Assembly (NCBI RefSeq): GCF_947496995.1
Contig: NZ_CANMFD010000005.1
Span: 186,001-250,000, forward strand
Direction: 5' to 3'
From: an uncultured Roseibium sp.
GTDB lineage: Bacteria; Pseudomonadota; Alphaproteobacteria; Rhizobiales; Stappiaceae
DNA length: 64,000 nucleotides
In this document: in pieces, positions 8,404 to 20,251 of the stretch
How the letters are laid out: each line of letters starts with the position of its first letter
Position numbering within the stretch: position 1 is the stretch's first letter
The notes under the pieces: model-generated
Told to the model about the DNA's origin: nothing
Databases searched by the model: none
Seen by the model: only the letters and a program-made list of their open reading frames with translations
Made by a program: the position numbers and the translations under genes

Positions 8404-11196
8404 TTAAAAATGCACCGATCTGGCAGCCGCCGGTTTTTGCAGCGGCGGAGCGAACTTGGTGAGATCGATCCCTTCCACGGCAGCCTTGTATTCCTCGATG
8501 CTCGGCGTTCTGCCAAGGACAGCGGACAGCACGACAACCGGCGTCGAGGCGAGCAGGGATTCGCCTTTCTTCTCCGAGGAGTCTTCAACGACACGGCCTT
8601 TGAACAGGCGCGTGGATGTTGCGAGCACCGTGTCGCCTTTTGCGGCTTTCTCCTGGTTCCCCATGCACAGGTTACAGCCTGGCCGCTCGAGGTAGAGGAT
8701 ATTTTCGTAGTCGGTCCGGGCGGTGCTCTTCGGCGCGGCGTCGTCGAACTCGAAGCCGGAGTACTTCTGGAGAATGCTCCAGTCACCTTCCTCTTTCAGT
8801 TCGTCGATGATGTTGTAGGTCGGGGCGGCGACCACAAGAGGCGCCTTGAACTCGACCTTGTCATTGGCTTTCTCGAGGTTCTTGAGCATCTGGGCAACAA
8901 TCTTCATGTCGCCCTTGTGAACCATGCAGGAGCCGACAAATCCGAGATCTACCTTCTTCTCGCCCTTGTAGTAGGACACGGGCCGGATCGTGTCGTGGGT
9001 GTATCTCTTGGAGATATCCGCATTGTTCACATCCGGGTCCGCAATCATCGGTTCGTCGATGACATCGAGATCCACGACGACTTCAGCAAAATAGCTGGCG
9101 TTGTCGTCCGGAGTCAGTGCCGGCTTCTCACCGGACCTGATCTGGGCAATCCGCTTGTCGGCAATGTCGATCAGTCCCTGAAGAACGCCGTTGCTGTTGT
9201 CCATTCCCTTGTCGATCATGATCTGAATGCGGCTCTTGGCGATCTCGAGCGAGCCGATCAGGGTGTCGTCGTTGGAAATGCAGATGGACGCCTTGGCCTT
9301 CATTTCGGCTGTCCAGTCGGTGAAGGTGAACGCCTGGTCGGCGAGCAGCGTACCGATGTGGACCTCGATAATGCGTCCCTGGAAGACGTTGTCGCCGAAT
9401 TGCTTCAGCATCTGGGCCTGCGTCGCATGGACCACGTCACGGAAATCCATGTAGTCCTTCATCTGGCCCTTGAAGGTCACTTTCACCGATTCGGGGATCG
9501 GCATCGTTGCCTCCCCAGTCGCCAGTGCCAGCGCCACGGTTCCCGAATCGGCTCCGAAGGCGACGCCCTTGGACATTCTGGTGTGGGAATCGCCGCCGAT
9601 GATGATGGCCCAGTCGTCGACGGTGATGTCGTTCAGGACCTTGTGGATCACATCCGTCATCGGATGGTAGACGTCCTTGGGGTCCCGCGCCGTGATCAGA
9701 CCGAACTGGTTCATGAATTTCATCAGCTTGGGGATGTTGGCCTGCGCCTTCAAATCCCAGACCGACGCGGTGTGGCAGCCGGACTGGTAGGCGCCGTCGA
9801 CGGTGGGGGAAATCACCATCGCGGCCATGGATTCCAGCTCCTGGGCCGTCATCAGGCCGGTGGTGTCCTGCGAGCCGACGATATTCACCTTCACGCGGAC
9901 ATCCGATCCCGCGTGCAGAACCTTTCCTTCGGTCACACCGACGGCATTGGCGTTGAAGATCTTTTCCACGGCGGTCAGGCCCTGGCCCTCGTGAGACACT
10001 TCCTTCGACGGCGCGAACACCGGTGGCACATCGATGCCGAGGGTTTCGGCCGCGAGAGTCTGCAGTTTCTTTCCGAAGACGATCGCATAGGAGCCACCGG
10101 CCTTCATGAACTCGACCTTTTGGGGGTTCAGGGCCGAGGAGATATCGACAAGCTCTTCATCGCCGGCTTCGTTGTAGAGCTTCTTGGTCTTCGTGTTGAT
10201 CTTGAGAACGGTGCCCGTCTCGACAGAGTATTTCTGCTCAAGAACCGGGTTGTCATCATTGTTCAGAATCGGGTTGCCGTCGTCATCGAGTTTCTTGACC
10301 CAGTTCTTCAGGTCGATACCGATGCCGCCGGTCACACCAACGGTCGTCAGGAAGATAGGGGAAATGCCGTTCGTGCCGGCGACAACCGGGGCAATGTTGA
10401 CGAAGGGAACATAGGGGCTTGCCTGCTTGCCGGTCCACAGGGCGACGTTGTTGACGCCGGACATCCGGGAGGAGCCCACGCCCATGGTGCCTTTTTCGGC
10501 GATCAGCATCACACGCTTGTCCGGGTGCTGCAGCTTCAGCGCCTCGATTTCCTTTTGTGCGGCTTCAGAGATCATGCACTTGCCGTGCAGCTCCCTGTCG
10601 GAGCGGGAGTGCGCCTGGTTTCCGGGAGACAGCAGATCGGTGGAGATATCGCCTTCGCCGGCGACGTAGGTGACGACCTTTATCTCCTCGTCGATATCGG
10701 GGAGCTTGGTGAAGAACTCGGCCTGGGCATAGCTTTCGAGGATGTCCCTGGCGATCTCATTGCCTGCCTCGTAGGCAGCCTTCAGCCTGTCCGTATCCGC
10801 CTCATAGAGGAAGACCTGCGTCTTGAGGACTTCGGCGGCCTCCCTGGCGACGGACTTGTCATCCCCCAGGGCCAGATCGAGCAGAACCTCGACCGAGGGA
10901 CCGCCCTTCATGTGAGACAGGAGCTCAAAGGCAAAGGATTTGCTGATTTCTTCAACGGCAACCGTGCCGAGAATGATCTCTTTCAGGAATCTCGCCTTTT
11001 CGCCGGCGGCGCTCGTCGTTCCGGGCAGGGTATTGTAGATGAAGAACTTGAGGGACTGCTCCCGGTGTTCATGCCGGGGATCCCTGATCTGGTCGACGAT
11101 CTCTTTCAGGAGGGCGCCATCTTCAATGGGCTTGGGATGCAGGCCCTGGTCTTTGCGCGTGTCGATCTCACTCAGGTAGTCTGTGTACAAGCTCAT
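8404..11196 (-). CDS. acnB: Aconitate hydratase B (AcnB)
   Basis: 930 residues, the usual AcnB length, from MSLYTDYLSEIDTRKDQGLHP; an ATG 14 codons further upstream is less likely. An N-terminal HEAT-like region (RDPRHEHREQSLKFF) is followed by the aconitase domains, with a swapped domain order relative to AcnA. The [4Fe-4S] ligands lie in HTASVWDL-type context and RPGCNLCMGNQEKA near the C-terminus. It catalyses citrate-isocitrate interconversion in the TCA cycle and often acts as 2-methylisocitrate dehydratase. It is encoded divergently from acnA across a 510-base spacer, which is unusual for an alphaproteobacterium. A strong hairpin follows the stop. Confidence 0.96.
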   Translation of the reverse strand: MSLYTDYLSEIDTRKDQGLHPKPIEDGALLKEIVDQIRDPRHEHREQSLKFFIYNTLPGTTSAAGEKARFLKEIILGTVAVEEISKSFAFELLSHMKGGPSVEVLLDLALGDDKSVAREAAEVLKTQVFLYEADTDRLKAAYEAGNEIARDILESYAQAEFFTKLPDIDEEIKVVTYVAGEGDISTDLLSPGNQAHSRSDRELHGKCMISEAAQKEIEALKLQHPDKRVMLIAEKGTMGVGSSRMSGVNNVALWTGKQASPYVPFVNIAPVVAGTNGISPIFLTTVGVTGGIGIDLKNWVKKLDDDGNPILNNDDNPVLEQKYSVETGTVLKINTKTKKLYNEAGDEELVDISSALNPQKVEFMKAGGSYAIVFGKKLQTLAAETLGIDVPPVFAPSKEVSHEGQGLTAVEKIFNANAVGVTEGKVLHAGSDVRVKVNIVGSQDTTGLMTAQELESMAAMVISPTVDGAYQSGCHTASVWDLKAQANIPKLMKFMNQFGLITARDPKDVYHPMTDVIHKVLNDITVDDWAIIIGGDSHTRMSKGVAFGADSGTVALALATGEATMPIPESVKVTFKGQMKDYMDFRDVVHATQAQMLKQFGDNVFQGRIIEVHIGTLLADQAFTFTDWTAEMKAKASICISNDDTLIGSLEIAKSRIQIMIDKGMDNSNGVLQGLIDIADKRIAQIRSGEKPALTPDDNASYFAEVVVDLDVIDEPMIADPDVNNADISKRYTHDTIRPVSYYKGEKKVDLGFVGSCMVHKGDMKIVAQMLKNLEKANDKVEFKAPLVVAAPTYNIIDELKEEGDWSILQKYSGFEFDDAAPKSTARTDYENILYLERPGCNLCMGNQEKAAKGDTVLATSTRLFKGRVVEDSSEKKGESLLASTPVVVLSAVLGRTPSIEEYKAAVEGIDLTKFAPPLQKPAAARSVHF

Positions 11197-11706
11197 GATA
11201 ATCCCGGCGTCCTGATGGTTTGAATCCAACATTTGCATCTTTGTACTTCACTTCGATTGCAAATGTCTGAATCTCTGAATGAAGCTCGTCTACCGGGCCG
11301 CTGTCAGTCTGGCGAGCCGGGACAAGCTAGCTGAGCGCGGTCTTAGTTCAGTATACAATGGTATGCAATATGTTTATATATATCCGGAAGCGGGATGCGG
11401 CTCGATTGCCGTATCAGCGGCCGGTGTGACGCCGGAGGCCGGAACACCCCTTTTCAAACAGCCGCGGCAACCAATTTATGGGTAAGGTGCGGCGAGGTGA
11501 TGTCTGGTGAAGGCAGCCAAAGATTGCTATACGGGCGGCGCATCGACATGCGGCGGCGAATGAGGGAGAGGCTCTCTATCGCATCCCCGCGGAACTGCTT
11601 CGGATGGCAGAGCGTTTTGGCTATGCGTCCGGAGCGATGAGAGACTACGCAAGGTGCCGGATCGGACGTGGCCCGGGCCTGCGGACACATTAGGAGATCG
11701 CGCGCA
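11197..11706. promoter_or_regulatory. Divergent acnB/acnA intergenic region
   Basis: 510 bases without a convincing gene, holding the promoters of both aconitase genes. The stretch 11340-11390 is markedly AT-rich and contains a tandem near-repeat (separate entry) and a TTTATATATAT run. A Shine-Dalgarno AGGAG at 11692-11696 serves the GTG start of acnA. Short open frames here have no family resemblance and no good ribosome binding site. Confidence 0.5.
11351..11370. promoter_or_regulatory. Tandem operator-like repeat
   Basis: GTATACAATG at 11351-11360 is followed directly by GTATGCAATA at 11361-11370, an 8 of 10 match in direct repeat. On the other strand this reads ATTGCATAC and ATTGTATAC. 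GTATAC is itself palindromic, as in many GntR-family half sites. The position in the only AT-rich part of the acnA/acnB spacer suggests a regulator site; no regulator gene lies nearby. Confidence 0.35.
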
Positions 11707-14382
<2,676 letters not shown>

Positions 14383-14415
14383 TTGGTTTGAAAACCAAAT
14401 AGCGGAAGAATTGAG

Positions 14416-14438
14416 CGGGCCCTTCGGGGCCCGTTTTT
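14416..14438 (+). terminator. Intrinsic terminator of acnA
   Basis: CGGGCCC (14416-14422), tetraloop TTCG, GGGCCCG (14427-14433), then TTTTT (14434-14438). A perfect 7-bp GC stem with a UUCG loop and U-tract. Confidence 0.93.
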
Positions 14439-14665
14439 GCTGATAAACCCTCAGCCTCGTCATTCCGGACAAGTGAGACGCAAGTCGAGCGCCGATCCGG
14501 AAACCAGACATATTTTGCGCCGAAGGCGCGCCTTAAATTAATATTTTCAGGCGCTTGTCTGGATTTGGTGCTCGCTCCCGCTTGCCCATATGCGCTGGGT
14601 TCCGGGTCTGCGCGCAGCTTTGCTGCACTTGCCCGGAATGACGAGGCTGAGGGTTTGTCAGCAAA
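14436..14665. repeat. Large imperfect inverted repeat (REP/MITE-like element)
   Basis: The left arm 14436-14512 matches the reverse complement of the right arm 14589-14665 over about 77 bases. The near-perfect core is GCCTCGTCATTCCGGACAAG at 14454-14473, with weaker pairing further in. The centre (14513-14588) carries no gene. Elements with a CGTCATTCCGG-type end are common intergenic palindromes in alphaproteobacteria. It starts inside the T-tract of the acnA terminator. The rest of the 14383-14943 gap contains no gene I can support. Confidence 0.75.
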
Positions 14666-14670
14666 CTGGC

Positions 14671-14698
14671 AGGGCCTTCGAGACCCGTTTTTTGCTGA
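14671..14698 (+). repeat. Degenerate second copy of the acnA terminator sequence
   Basis: AGGGCCTTCGAGACCCG followed by TTTTTTGCTGA closely resembles the acnA terminator and its tail (GGGCCCTTCGGGGCCCG, TTTTTGCTGA, 14417-14443). The two near-identical segments flank the inverted-repeat element in direct orientation, as a duplicated target would. The stem of this copy is imperfect, so its terminator activity is doubtful. Confidence 0.5.
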
Positions 14699-14943
14699 GG
14701 TATTTCCGTCTGCCAGCAAGCCTGTTTGATACGATGCCGACTCAAGGGTTTGAAGCCCAACGATCCGGTTTGGGCCTTCCCTGGACGAGATGACATCGGT
14801 GAGGGCTGGCATCAGCTTTGCGGGTTTTTCTGACCTTGTATTCACACCGATCAGCCGGAAATACCCGCAAGTATTGCCAGCGGCGCGGAAACATTGTTCC
14901 ATATCTCCGGTCATTTTAAGTTTGTTATTTTTTGGAGATCTTC

Positions 14944-15540
14944 ATGAAACCGATTTTTACGGCAATGCTTTTTCTGGGTGTTTGCGGACAGGCTGCGCTC
15001 GCGGACCCTTGTCAGGACAGGTTCACAGACCTTTACCTTCAACTCGACCAGGGCATGCCGACCAAAACGATCGCCACGACCGCTTTCAAGGGGTCGACGC
15101 CGTCGACCAACGAATTCCACTATGTCAGCCAGGACCATTACATGACCGTGCCGACCGAACCGGCCGGTCCCTGGGCGCTCGGTTATCAGAATGTGCTTTA
15201 CCAGTCCGGGGACGAGGGCAAGACCTGGCAGAAGGTGCGCGAGATGGAAACGGCCCAGAACGCGGACAAGGCGCGGGCCGACAAGCTGGTCAATGCCGAA
15301 ACGATCCGGAACCCTGCCTGCGGTGAAGAGACGATGAACGGCGAGACCGTGGAGGTCGTGGCGGCGGATATCACCGTGAGCCAGGGCATGGTCACGGAAA
15401 ACCGCTACACCTACTGGGTCCGGCCTGGCGACGGGTTCATCGTCAAGGCGGTCTATGACACCAAGGCACCTGGGTTCGAAATGGTGACGACACAGGTTAT
15501 CGAGAAGGCACCCGGACTGACCTTGCCCGCACCGCAGTGA
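14944..15540 (+). CDS. Secreted/periplasmic protein of unknown function
   Basis: 198 residues from ATG 14944, preceded by TTGGAG. A clear signal peptide MKPIFTAMLFLGVCGQAALA is followed by DPCQDRF. The mature part is soluble, with no recognised domain; two cysteines (CQDRF and PACGEE) could form a disulfide in the periplasm. The composition (YWVRPGDGFIVKAVYDT, YQSGDEGKTWQKV) suggests a beta-rich fold. It lies 77 bases upstream of the DUF2235 hydrolase gene on the same strand, so co-transcription is possible. Function unknown. Confidence 0.75.
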   Translation: MKPIFTAMLFLGVCGQAALADPCQDRFTDLYLQLDQGMPTKTIATTAFKGSTPSTNEFHYVSQDHYMTVPTEPAGPWALGYQNVLYQSGDEGKTWQKVREMETAQNADKARADKLVNAETIRNPACGEETMNGETVEVVAADITVSQGMVTENRYTYWVRPGDGFIVKAVYDTKAPGFEMVTTQVIEKAPGLTLPAPQ

Positions 15541-15617
15541 CCAGTGTGGGTCATTGGCTACGGAGCAAAGCCTGTGGTTAATTCATGGCTCCGGGCAATC
15601 CAGACGGGAGTGGGGAC

Positions 15618-17165
15618 ATGGTCAATCTTGTGGTGTGTTGCGATGGAACCTGGGCGACGCCGGACAATCTGGACGAAGGTATTCCGGCCCCGACCAATGT
15701 GGTGAAAATTCATGCCGCGATCAGCGCGGTCGATGTTTCCGGCGGCAAGCAGGAGAAGTACTATCACGCGGGCGTCGGGACAGAAGGCGGCTGGTGGAAA
15801 AGGCTACTCGGCGGCGGGATCGGTGACGGCCTGGATCGCAATATCAAGAGCGCGTACAGATGGCTCGCGGGGGTCTATCAGCCGGGAGACGCCGTCTTTC
15901 TGTTCGGATTCAGCAGGGGCGCCTACACCGTCAGAAGCCTGGCGGGGATGATTTCCGCCTGCGGACTGCTCGACCTGACCGAAGAGGGATTGCCGGATGA
16001 AATCGTCTGGGCGCGGGTGGATGAAGTCTTCGCCAACTACCGCAGGACGGAGCAGAACCGGAGAAGCCTGAGGCATCTGGCGTTTCACAACACCGGGCCG
16101 GGACTGGACGGCGCGGGGAAGACGCCGGTTCACTTTCTCGGCGTGTGGGATACGGTCGGGTCTCTCGGCATTCCAGACGAACTCGCGCTGCTGAACCTTT
16201 TCGACGATCCCGCGAAGCATTCCTTTCACGATGCGGAGCTGAGCGACACCGTTGCCTTTGCGCGGCACGCCATTGCCATGGACGAGCCCCGTTCGACATT
16301 TTCTCCGACCTTGTGGACGAAGACCGCGGCGCGGACGGATGTACGGCAGATCTGGTTTCCCGGTGCGCATTCCGATGTGGGAGGAGGTTACGCCCGCAAG
16401 GGGCTTCCCGATGGGGCTCTCAAGTGGATGATCGAGGAAGCGGCGGACTGCGGTCTTGTCTTCCGGCCGGAGGCCGTGGCCCAGATTGCCCCCGATCCGC
16501 GGGATGTGCTGCACGACTCTGTTACCGGATTCTACAAGAAGCTGAGGTCGCGGCCGCGAAGCGTGCCTTGTCTTGCCGATCCGGATTCGGGTCCGGCGTT
16601 TCATTCGTCCGCTCTGGAACGGCATGGAAATCCGCCTCTGACCCAATCCGTCTACTGGCCGACACAGCGGCTGGACGTGGGACAGAAACTCACGATGAAT
16701 ATCTTCGCTCGCGACAAATGGAATGCGACCGGGCTGTTTTTGAAGGCCGGCGAAGACTATCGCTTCTCGGCGTCGGGCCAGTGGGTTGATGCCACCATCA
16801 AGTGCGGTCCTGAAGGCACGAAGGACGGAGACTTTCAGGCGGGCGAGGTCATTCACCTGGCCGCTTCCGCCTGGGGGCAGGTGGAGAAGGTGTTCAAGGC
16901 CTTGTCCGGCAACCCGCAAACCGATTTCTGGCTGACCCGCCGGGAAGGAGACTTGCCCTGGTTTTCGCTCGTCGGTGTCGTTGCGAACGGGATCAGCACG
17001 GATGAAACGGGAAATGCCGTCCCGCATGAAAGCTTCCTGATCGGCAGGGGCGCGCAGATCTCTCCGAAGGGAGACGGATATCTTTATGCTTTTGCCAACG
17101 ATGCCTGGCAGGCTTACGGCAACAACCGGGGCAGCGTAAAACTGACGGTCGAGCGGACCAGGTAG
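15618..17165 (+). CDS. DUF2235 (Tle1-like) alpha/beta hydrolase
   Basis: 515 residues from ATG 15618, which has GGGAGTGGGG upstream. The hallmark N-terminus VVCCDGTWATPDN, a nucleophile elbow GFSRGAYT (Ser99), an Asp in FLGVWDTVGSLG and a His in PGAHSDVGGGY make a complete DUF2235 catalytic set. The C-terminal 170 residues (NIFARDKWNATGLFLKAGEDY, then FSASGQWVD) look like a beta-rich domain, perhaps binding carbohydrate or lipid. DUF2235 proteins include type VI secretion phospholipase effectors (Tle1), but no T6SS, VgrG or immunity gene is nearby and no signal peptide is visible. A housekeeping hydrolase is equally possible. Confidence 0.88.
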   Translation: MVNLVVCCDGTWATPDNLDEGIPAPTNVVKIHAAISAVDVSGGKQEKYYHAGVGTEGGWWKRLLGGGIGDGLDRNIKSAYRWLAGVYQPGDAVFLFGFSRGAYTVRSLAGMISACGLLDLTEEGLPDEIVWARVDEVFANYRRTEQNRRSLRHLAFHNTGPGLDGAGKTPVHFLGVWDTVGSLGIPDELALLNLFDDPAKHSFHDAELSDTVAFARHAIAMDEPRSTFSPTLWTKTAARTDVRQIWFPGAHSDVGGGYARKGLPDGALKWMIEEAADCGLVFRPEAVAQIAPDPRDVLHDSVTGFYKKLRSRPRSVPCLADPDSGPAFHSSALERHGNPPLTQSVYWPTQRLDVGQKLTMNIFARDKWNATGLFLKAGEDYRFSASGQWVDATIKCGPEGTKDGDFQAGEVIHLAASAWGQVEKVFKALSGNPQTDFWLTRREGDLPWFSLVGVVANGISTDETGNAVPHESFLIGRGAQISPKGDGYLYAFANDAWQAYGNNRGSVKLTVERTR

Positions 17166-17172
17166 CCTCTAT

Positions 17173-17211
17173 CCTCCTGCAGGCGGCCGGATTCCCGACC
17201 GCCCCTGGAGG
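17173..17211. terminator. Imperfect hairpin between convergent genes
   Basis: CCTCC at 17173-17177 and GGAGG at 17207-17211 enclose a further GGCGGCCGG / CCGACCGCC pairing. It lies in the 63-base gap between two convergent genes and may end both transcripts. There is no clear U-tract. Confidence 0.4.
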
Positions 17212-17228
17212 TTGGTGTAACGGCTTTC

Positions 17229-18278
17229 CTACAGCTTCAAATTCAGGTCGATCACCGCCCGTTTGCCGATCCGGTTCGAGCCCCAGGAGGCGTCGATTTT
17301 CTTCTTCGGGTCGGCGGGGTCGGGTGCCTGGACCTTGATCACATACGGGCCGCCAACCGGCACGGAATAGCCGCCGCTTGGCGGAAAGCGGGATTTGTTC
17401 CGGAAAAACAGCGACTTCAAAGGGCTCATCTTGCCGTCTCCGGCTATCGTGCCGATGACCGCGGCCTCGCCCTCCTTGCCGAACAGCACATCCACGGGTC
17501 CTGCCGCGTTCTCGCGGGTCAGCGTAACCGATATCCAGGCCTCTTCCTCGTTCTTGGGACCCTTGATTTCCGCCGGCGGTTCGATGGGCCTGAAGCCGAG
17601 TGCCCTGAGGATACGGTTCACGCCGGCGCTGCCACCGGCAATGATCATCGCGGTCAGAATATAGCCGGGCGGTGTGTTTTGCTCGGGGTTTGCCGGCTGA
17701 GTGTAGATGTTGAAGAGGTTGGTCACGACGTCGAGATTGAACATCAGGACAAGGGTCAGCGAAAAGGCAAAGGCGATGACGGCATTGGCCGAAGACGTAT
17801 CGAACTGGCGCAGGTAGGGCCGCCAACGGAAAATGAGCTGAAGACCGCTTTCCACCAGGACAGCGATAATGAACAGGACAAATACGGCCTTGAAGGACTC
17901 GTTGTAGATCTCGTCGCTGCCGAAAGCGCCGGGTCCGTCGCGCAGGTCGACCGTTACGGTGACGGTCTCATCCGGTTTGCCGGCGAGCTTGTAGGTGACG
18001 GTGTCGGTTGAGACTTCACCTTGCTTGGGTGGGAAGTATATCAGCGCATTTTCGTTGCCGTCCGCCTCTGCCACCACGTGAACGGTGCCATATCTGGCTT
18101 CGGGTGCGACGAACGTTTCCGTAGACCGGGTGATTTGCAGGGCTCCTTTCGGAGCAGCCTTGAGGACCTCCTGGGCGAGAGCATTGGCGCTTGTCAGCAA
18201 CGGCAGCAAAAGCAGTGCCGTCAGGATCAGCAGGATCCCTTTGCCGACCCCGGCGGACTGAATAAGATTCCGATCCAT
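17229..18278 (-). CDS. Membrane protein of unknown function with signal peptide
   Basis: About 349 residues from ATG 18278, with GGGGGAGAC directly upstream. The N-terminus is a signal or anchor (VGKGILLILTALLLLPLLTSANALAQ), followed by a beta-rich extracytoplasmic domain (EARYGTVHVVAEADGNENALIYFPPKQGE). Three hydrophobic segments come at about 130-150, 165-190 and 205-225. A soluble C-terminal domain contains VTLTRENAAGPVDVLFGKEG and ends LDLNLKL. I recognise no family. It stands alone between a convergent hydrolase gene and a 319-base upstream gap that holds nothing I can name. Function unknown. Confidence 0.7.
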   Translation of the reverse strand: MDRNLIQSAGVGKGILLILTALLLLPLLTSANALAQEVLKAAPKGALQITRSTETFVAPEARYGTVHVVAEADGNENALIYFPPKQGEVSTDTVTYKLAGKPDETVTVTVDLRDGPGAFGSDEIYNESFKAVFVLFIIAVLVESGLQLIFRWRPYLRQFDTSSANAVIAFAFSLTLVLMFNLDVVTNLFNIYTQPANPEQNTPPGYILTAMIIAGGSAGVNRILRALGFRPIEPPAEIKGPKNEEEAWISVTLTRENAAGPVDVLFGKEGEAAVIGTIAGDGKMSPLKSLFFRNKSRFPPSGGYSVPVGGPYVIKVQAPDPADPKKKIDASWGSNRIGKRAVIDLNLKL

Positions 18279-18597
18279 GTCTCCCCCACTTTCTGAAATT
18301 CCGGCGCTTCGATTTACAGGCTCAAGAGCCAGTATTTCCGGCCACTGCAACTCAAAAAAATGTTTGCGCGGACAATACCGCTGAACGCGTTTGATAAAAT
18401 TCCCGGAGTTTCAAATGTAGTGTTGCAATTTTGAGGCGAAAAATGAAGGCGGAATTTGTGCCGAGGTCATGACCGGCCGCGCGAAGAGGGTTTGTCGAGC
18501 GACGAGACCGACGTGGCGGCATGCGGATTTCAGATCAGCGTTGGCAATCGCGCGACATCACGATGGCAGAGCCGGGATTCGTCCATAGCCCGGGGCG

Positions 18598-19335
18598 TCA
18601 CGCCCAGATCGCCATCCTCAGTCCGCGCTCGTCCCGGCGATAGTCTTTCGGAAACGGTTCCGCCTGCCCGAGGAAAATCCGCTCTGCGATCAGGCTGTTG
18701 GCGGCCGCGTCCAGGATGTCGTCGCGGCCGCAGCCGCGCGGCGGCTTCTGATCCAGGAGAGCCCGGTCAAGACCTTTCGAAACCAGAAGATCCCGCCTCT
18801 GATCGAGACCTTCCGGATTGGGGCGGCTCTTGATCTTTTTCGGCAGGCTCATTTCCCGCTTCTCGTTCAGCCGCCAGAAGGCCAGCTCCGGGTGAACCTC
18901 ATGGACGCGGGCCTCAAGCTCCGGCGTCATCAGGATGTCGATCTCCCGGATCTTTGGAAAAAGATGAAAGCACTGTTTGGAGACTTTTTTCGGCGGTTGC
19001 GATGTTTTCTGTGCCGTTTCGCAGGCGGCCGGATAATCATCCTCGTAGACGGCGGGGCGCGACGGGACGGCGAAGACGGAGGACTGCCGCAGTCCCAGAT
19101 GTTTTCGCGCCGCCTTCTCCGGACCGCGGCCCCCGGGGCCGATGTTGTCCGGCAGGCCGACGGGCATGTCGACCGCGATGATCCGGGCAAAAGGCTCGCA
19201 AGTGAGCAGATCGGCGAATGCGGGAAAAAGCCGGAGCTCAAGGTCTTTCGGATTGTTCAGATTGCGCAGAACGGCGACCCAGCCGGTCTTGCAGCCGTCG
19301 ACGCCGGCGACCCACAGACCGGCGCTGTCAGGCAC
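18598..19335 (-). CDS. DUF429 domain protein
   Basis: 245 residues from GTG 19335. GLWVAGVDGCKTGWVAVL and IIAVDMPVGLPDN give the two Asp-containing strands of an RNase H-like fold, with VHEVHPELAFWRLN and GRDDILDAAANSLIA further on. These are the hallmarks of DUF429, a family of predicted RNase H-like nucleases without a settled function. The start overlaps the last 8 bases of pdxY, so it is probably co-translated with it. Confidence 0.87.
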   Translation of the reverse strand: MPDSAGLWVAGVDGCKTGWVAVLRNLNNPKDLELRLFPAFADLLTCEPFARIIAVDMPVGLPDNIGPGGRGPEKAARKHLGLRQSSVFAVPSRPAVYEDDYPAACETAQKTSQPPKKVSKQCFHLFPKIREIDILMTPELEARVHEVHPELAFWRLNEKREMSLPKKIKSRPNPEGLDQRRDLLVSKGLDRALLDQKPPRGCGRDDILDAAANSLIAERIFLGQAEPFPKDYRRDERGLRMAIWA

Positions 19336-20230
19336 GGGCTCTGGATTCCAGAACCCGGCGCGAGGTTACCAGCGCCATAGCCCGGACGACCGATTGCTGT
19401 TCTTCTGCGAACAGCAGCTCGTCTGAGCCTTTTCTGACGCTTCTGGCCACCAGTTCGAAAACGGAAGCCGAAGCGTGCTTGAGGGCTTCCTCGTCGTCCT
19501 GTCCGGCGAGCAGATTGGCAAGAAACAGCCCGGCAATCAGATCGCCGGTGCCCTTGGGCGGATCGTTGATGACGGCATGTTCCGCGGCAACGGCGCCGCG
19601 CGGCCCGGCAAGCAGGTTGGCGATGGCGTTGCGGCGGAGCGCCGGGGACGAGGTGACCATGACGCGTTCGTTGCCGAGATGGCGGGCGGCGGCCAGGGCC
19701 TGCAGTTCGCTCTCGATCTCCCGTCCGGTCAGCCAGCCGAGCTCGAAACAATTGGGCGTGACGATATCCGCAAGCGGGATCAAGCGGTCCCGGATGGCCT
19801 CGGCAGTCTCCTCGGGCACATAAAGCCCGTTGCCCCCGGCTGGAGAATGATCGCCGATGATCGGATCGCAGAGATAGACTGCCTGCGGGTTGGCCTTTCG
19901 GACCGCCTTCACGATGCCTTCAATGGCCTCGGCCTGTTCGGCGTTGCCGAGATAACCGGAGATCACCGCACCGAGTTCGCCCAGTCCGGGCGCGCCGGCA
20001 AGATCCTGCGCAATCGCGGCAAAAGCTTCGGTGGGAGGGACGATCCGCGTGCCCTTGCCCTGGCCCGGATGCCAGGGCAGCAGAATGGTCTGCAGGAACC
20101 AGACGTCGTGGCCGACCCGCTCAAGCGCGAATGTCAGCCCGCGGCCACTGATGCCGCCGCGCACGACTTGCGAGGTGATGACAAGGATCGGCTTTTTCTG
20201 CGGCACGGGGGCGCCCGGCGGTTGAGTCAT
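19328..20230 (-). CDS. pdxY: Pyridoxal kinase PdxY
   Basis: 300 residues from ATG 20230 (a TTG two codons earlier is possible). It phosphorylates pyridoxal to pyridoxal 5'-phosphate in the B6 salvage pathway. Ribokinase-like features are visible: TSQVVRGGISGRGLTFALERVGHDVW at the N-terminus; YLCDPIIGDH; and the anion-hole motif with catalytic Asp, NDPPKGTGDLIAGLFLANLLAG. Pyridoxal-kinase-type TPNCFELGWLTG is also present. It lies 21 bases after ispG and overlaps DUF429, so the three probably form one operon. Confidence 0.92.
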   Translation of the reverse strand: MTQPPGAPVPQKKPILVITSQVVRGGISGRGLTFALERVGHDVWFLQTILLPWHPGQGKGTRIVPPTEAFAAIAQDLAGAPGLGELGAVISGYLGNAEQAEAIEGIVKAVRKANPQAVYLCDPIIGDHSPAGGNGLYVPEETAEAIRDRLIPLADIVTPNCFELGWLTGREIESELQALAAARHLGNERVMVTSSPALRRNAIANLLAGPRGAVAAEHAVINDPPKGTGDLIAGLFLANLLAGQDDEEALKHASASVFELVARSVRKGSDELLFAEEQQSVVRAMALVTSRRVLESRARA

Positions 20231-20251
20231 CGTCAACTACTTTCTGGAGGG

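Noticed and set aside
8410..11223. A 937-codon open frame on plus opposite acnB
   Set aside because: It mirrors the high-GC codon pattern of acnB; its translation is His/Arg/Asp-rich without any domain, and AcnB on minus is unambiguous.
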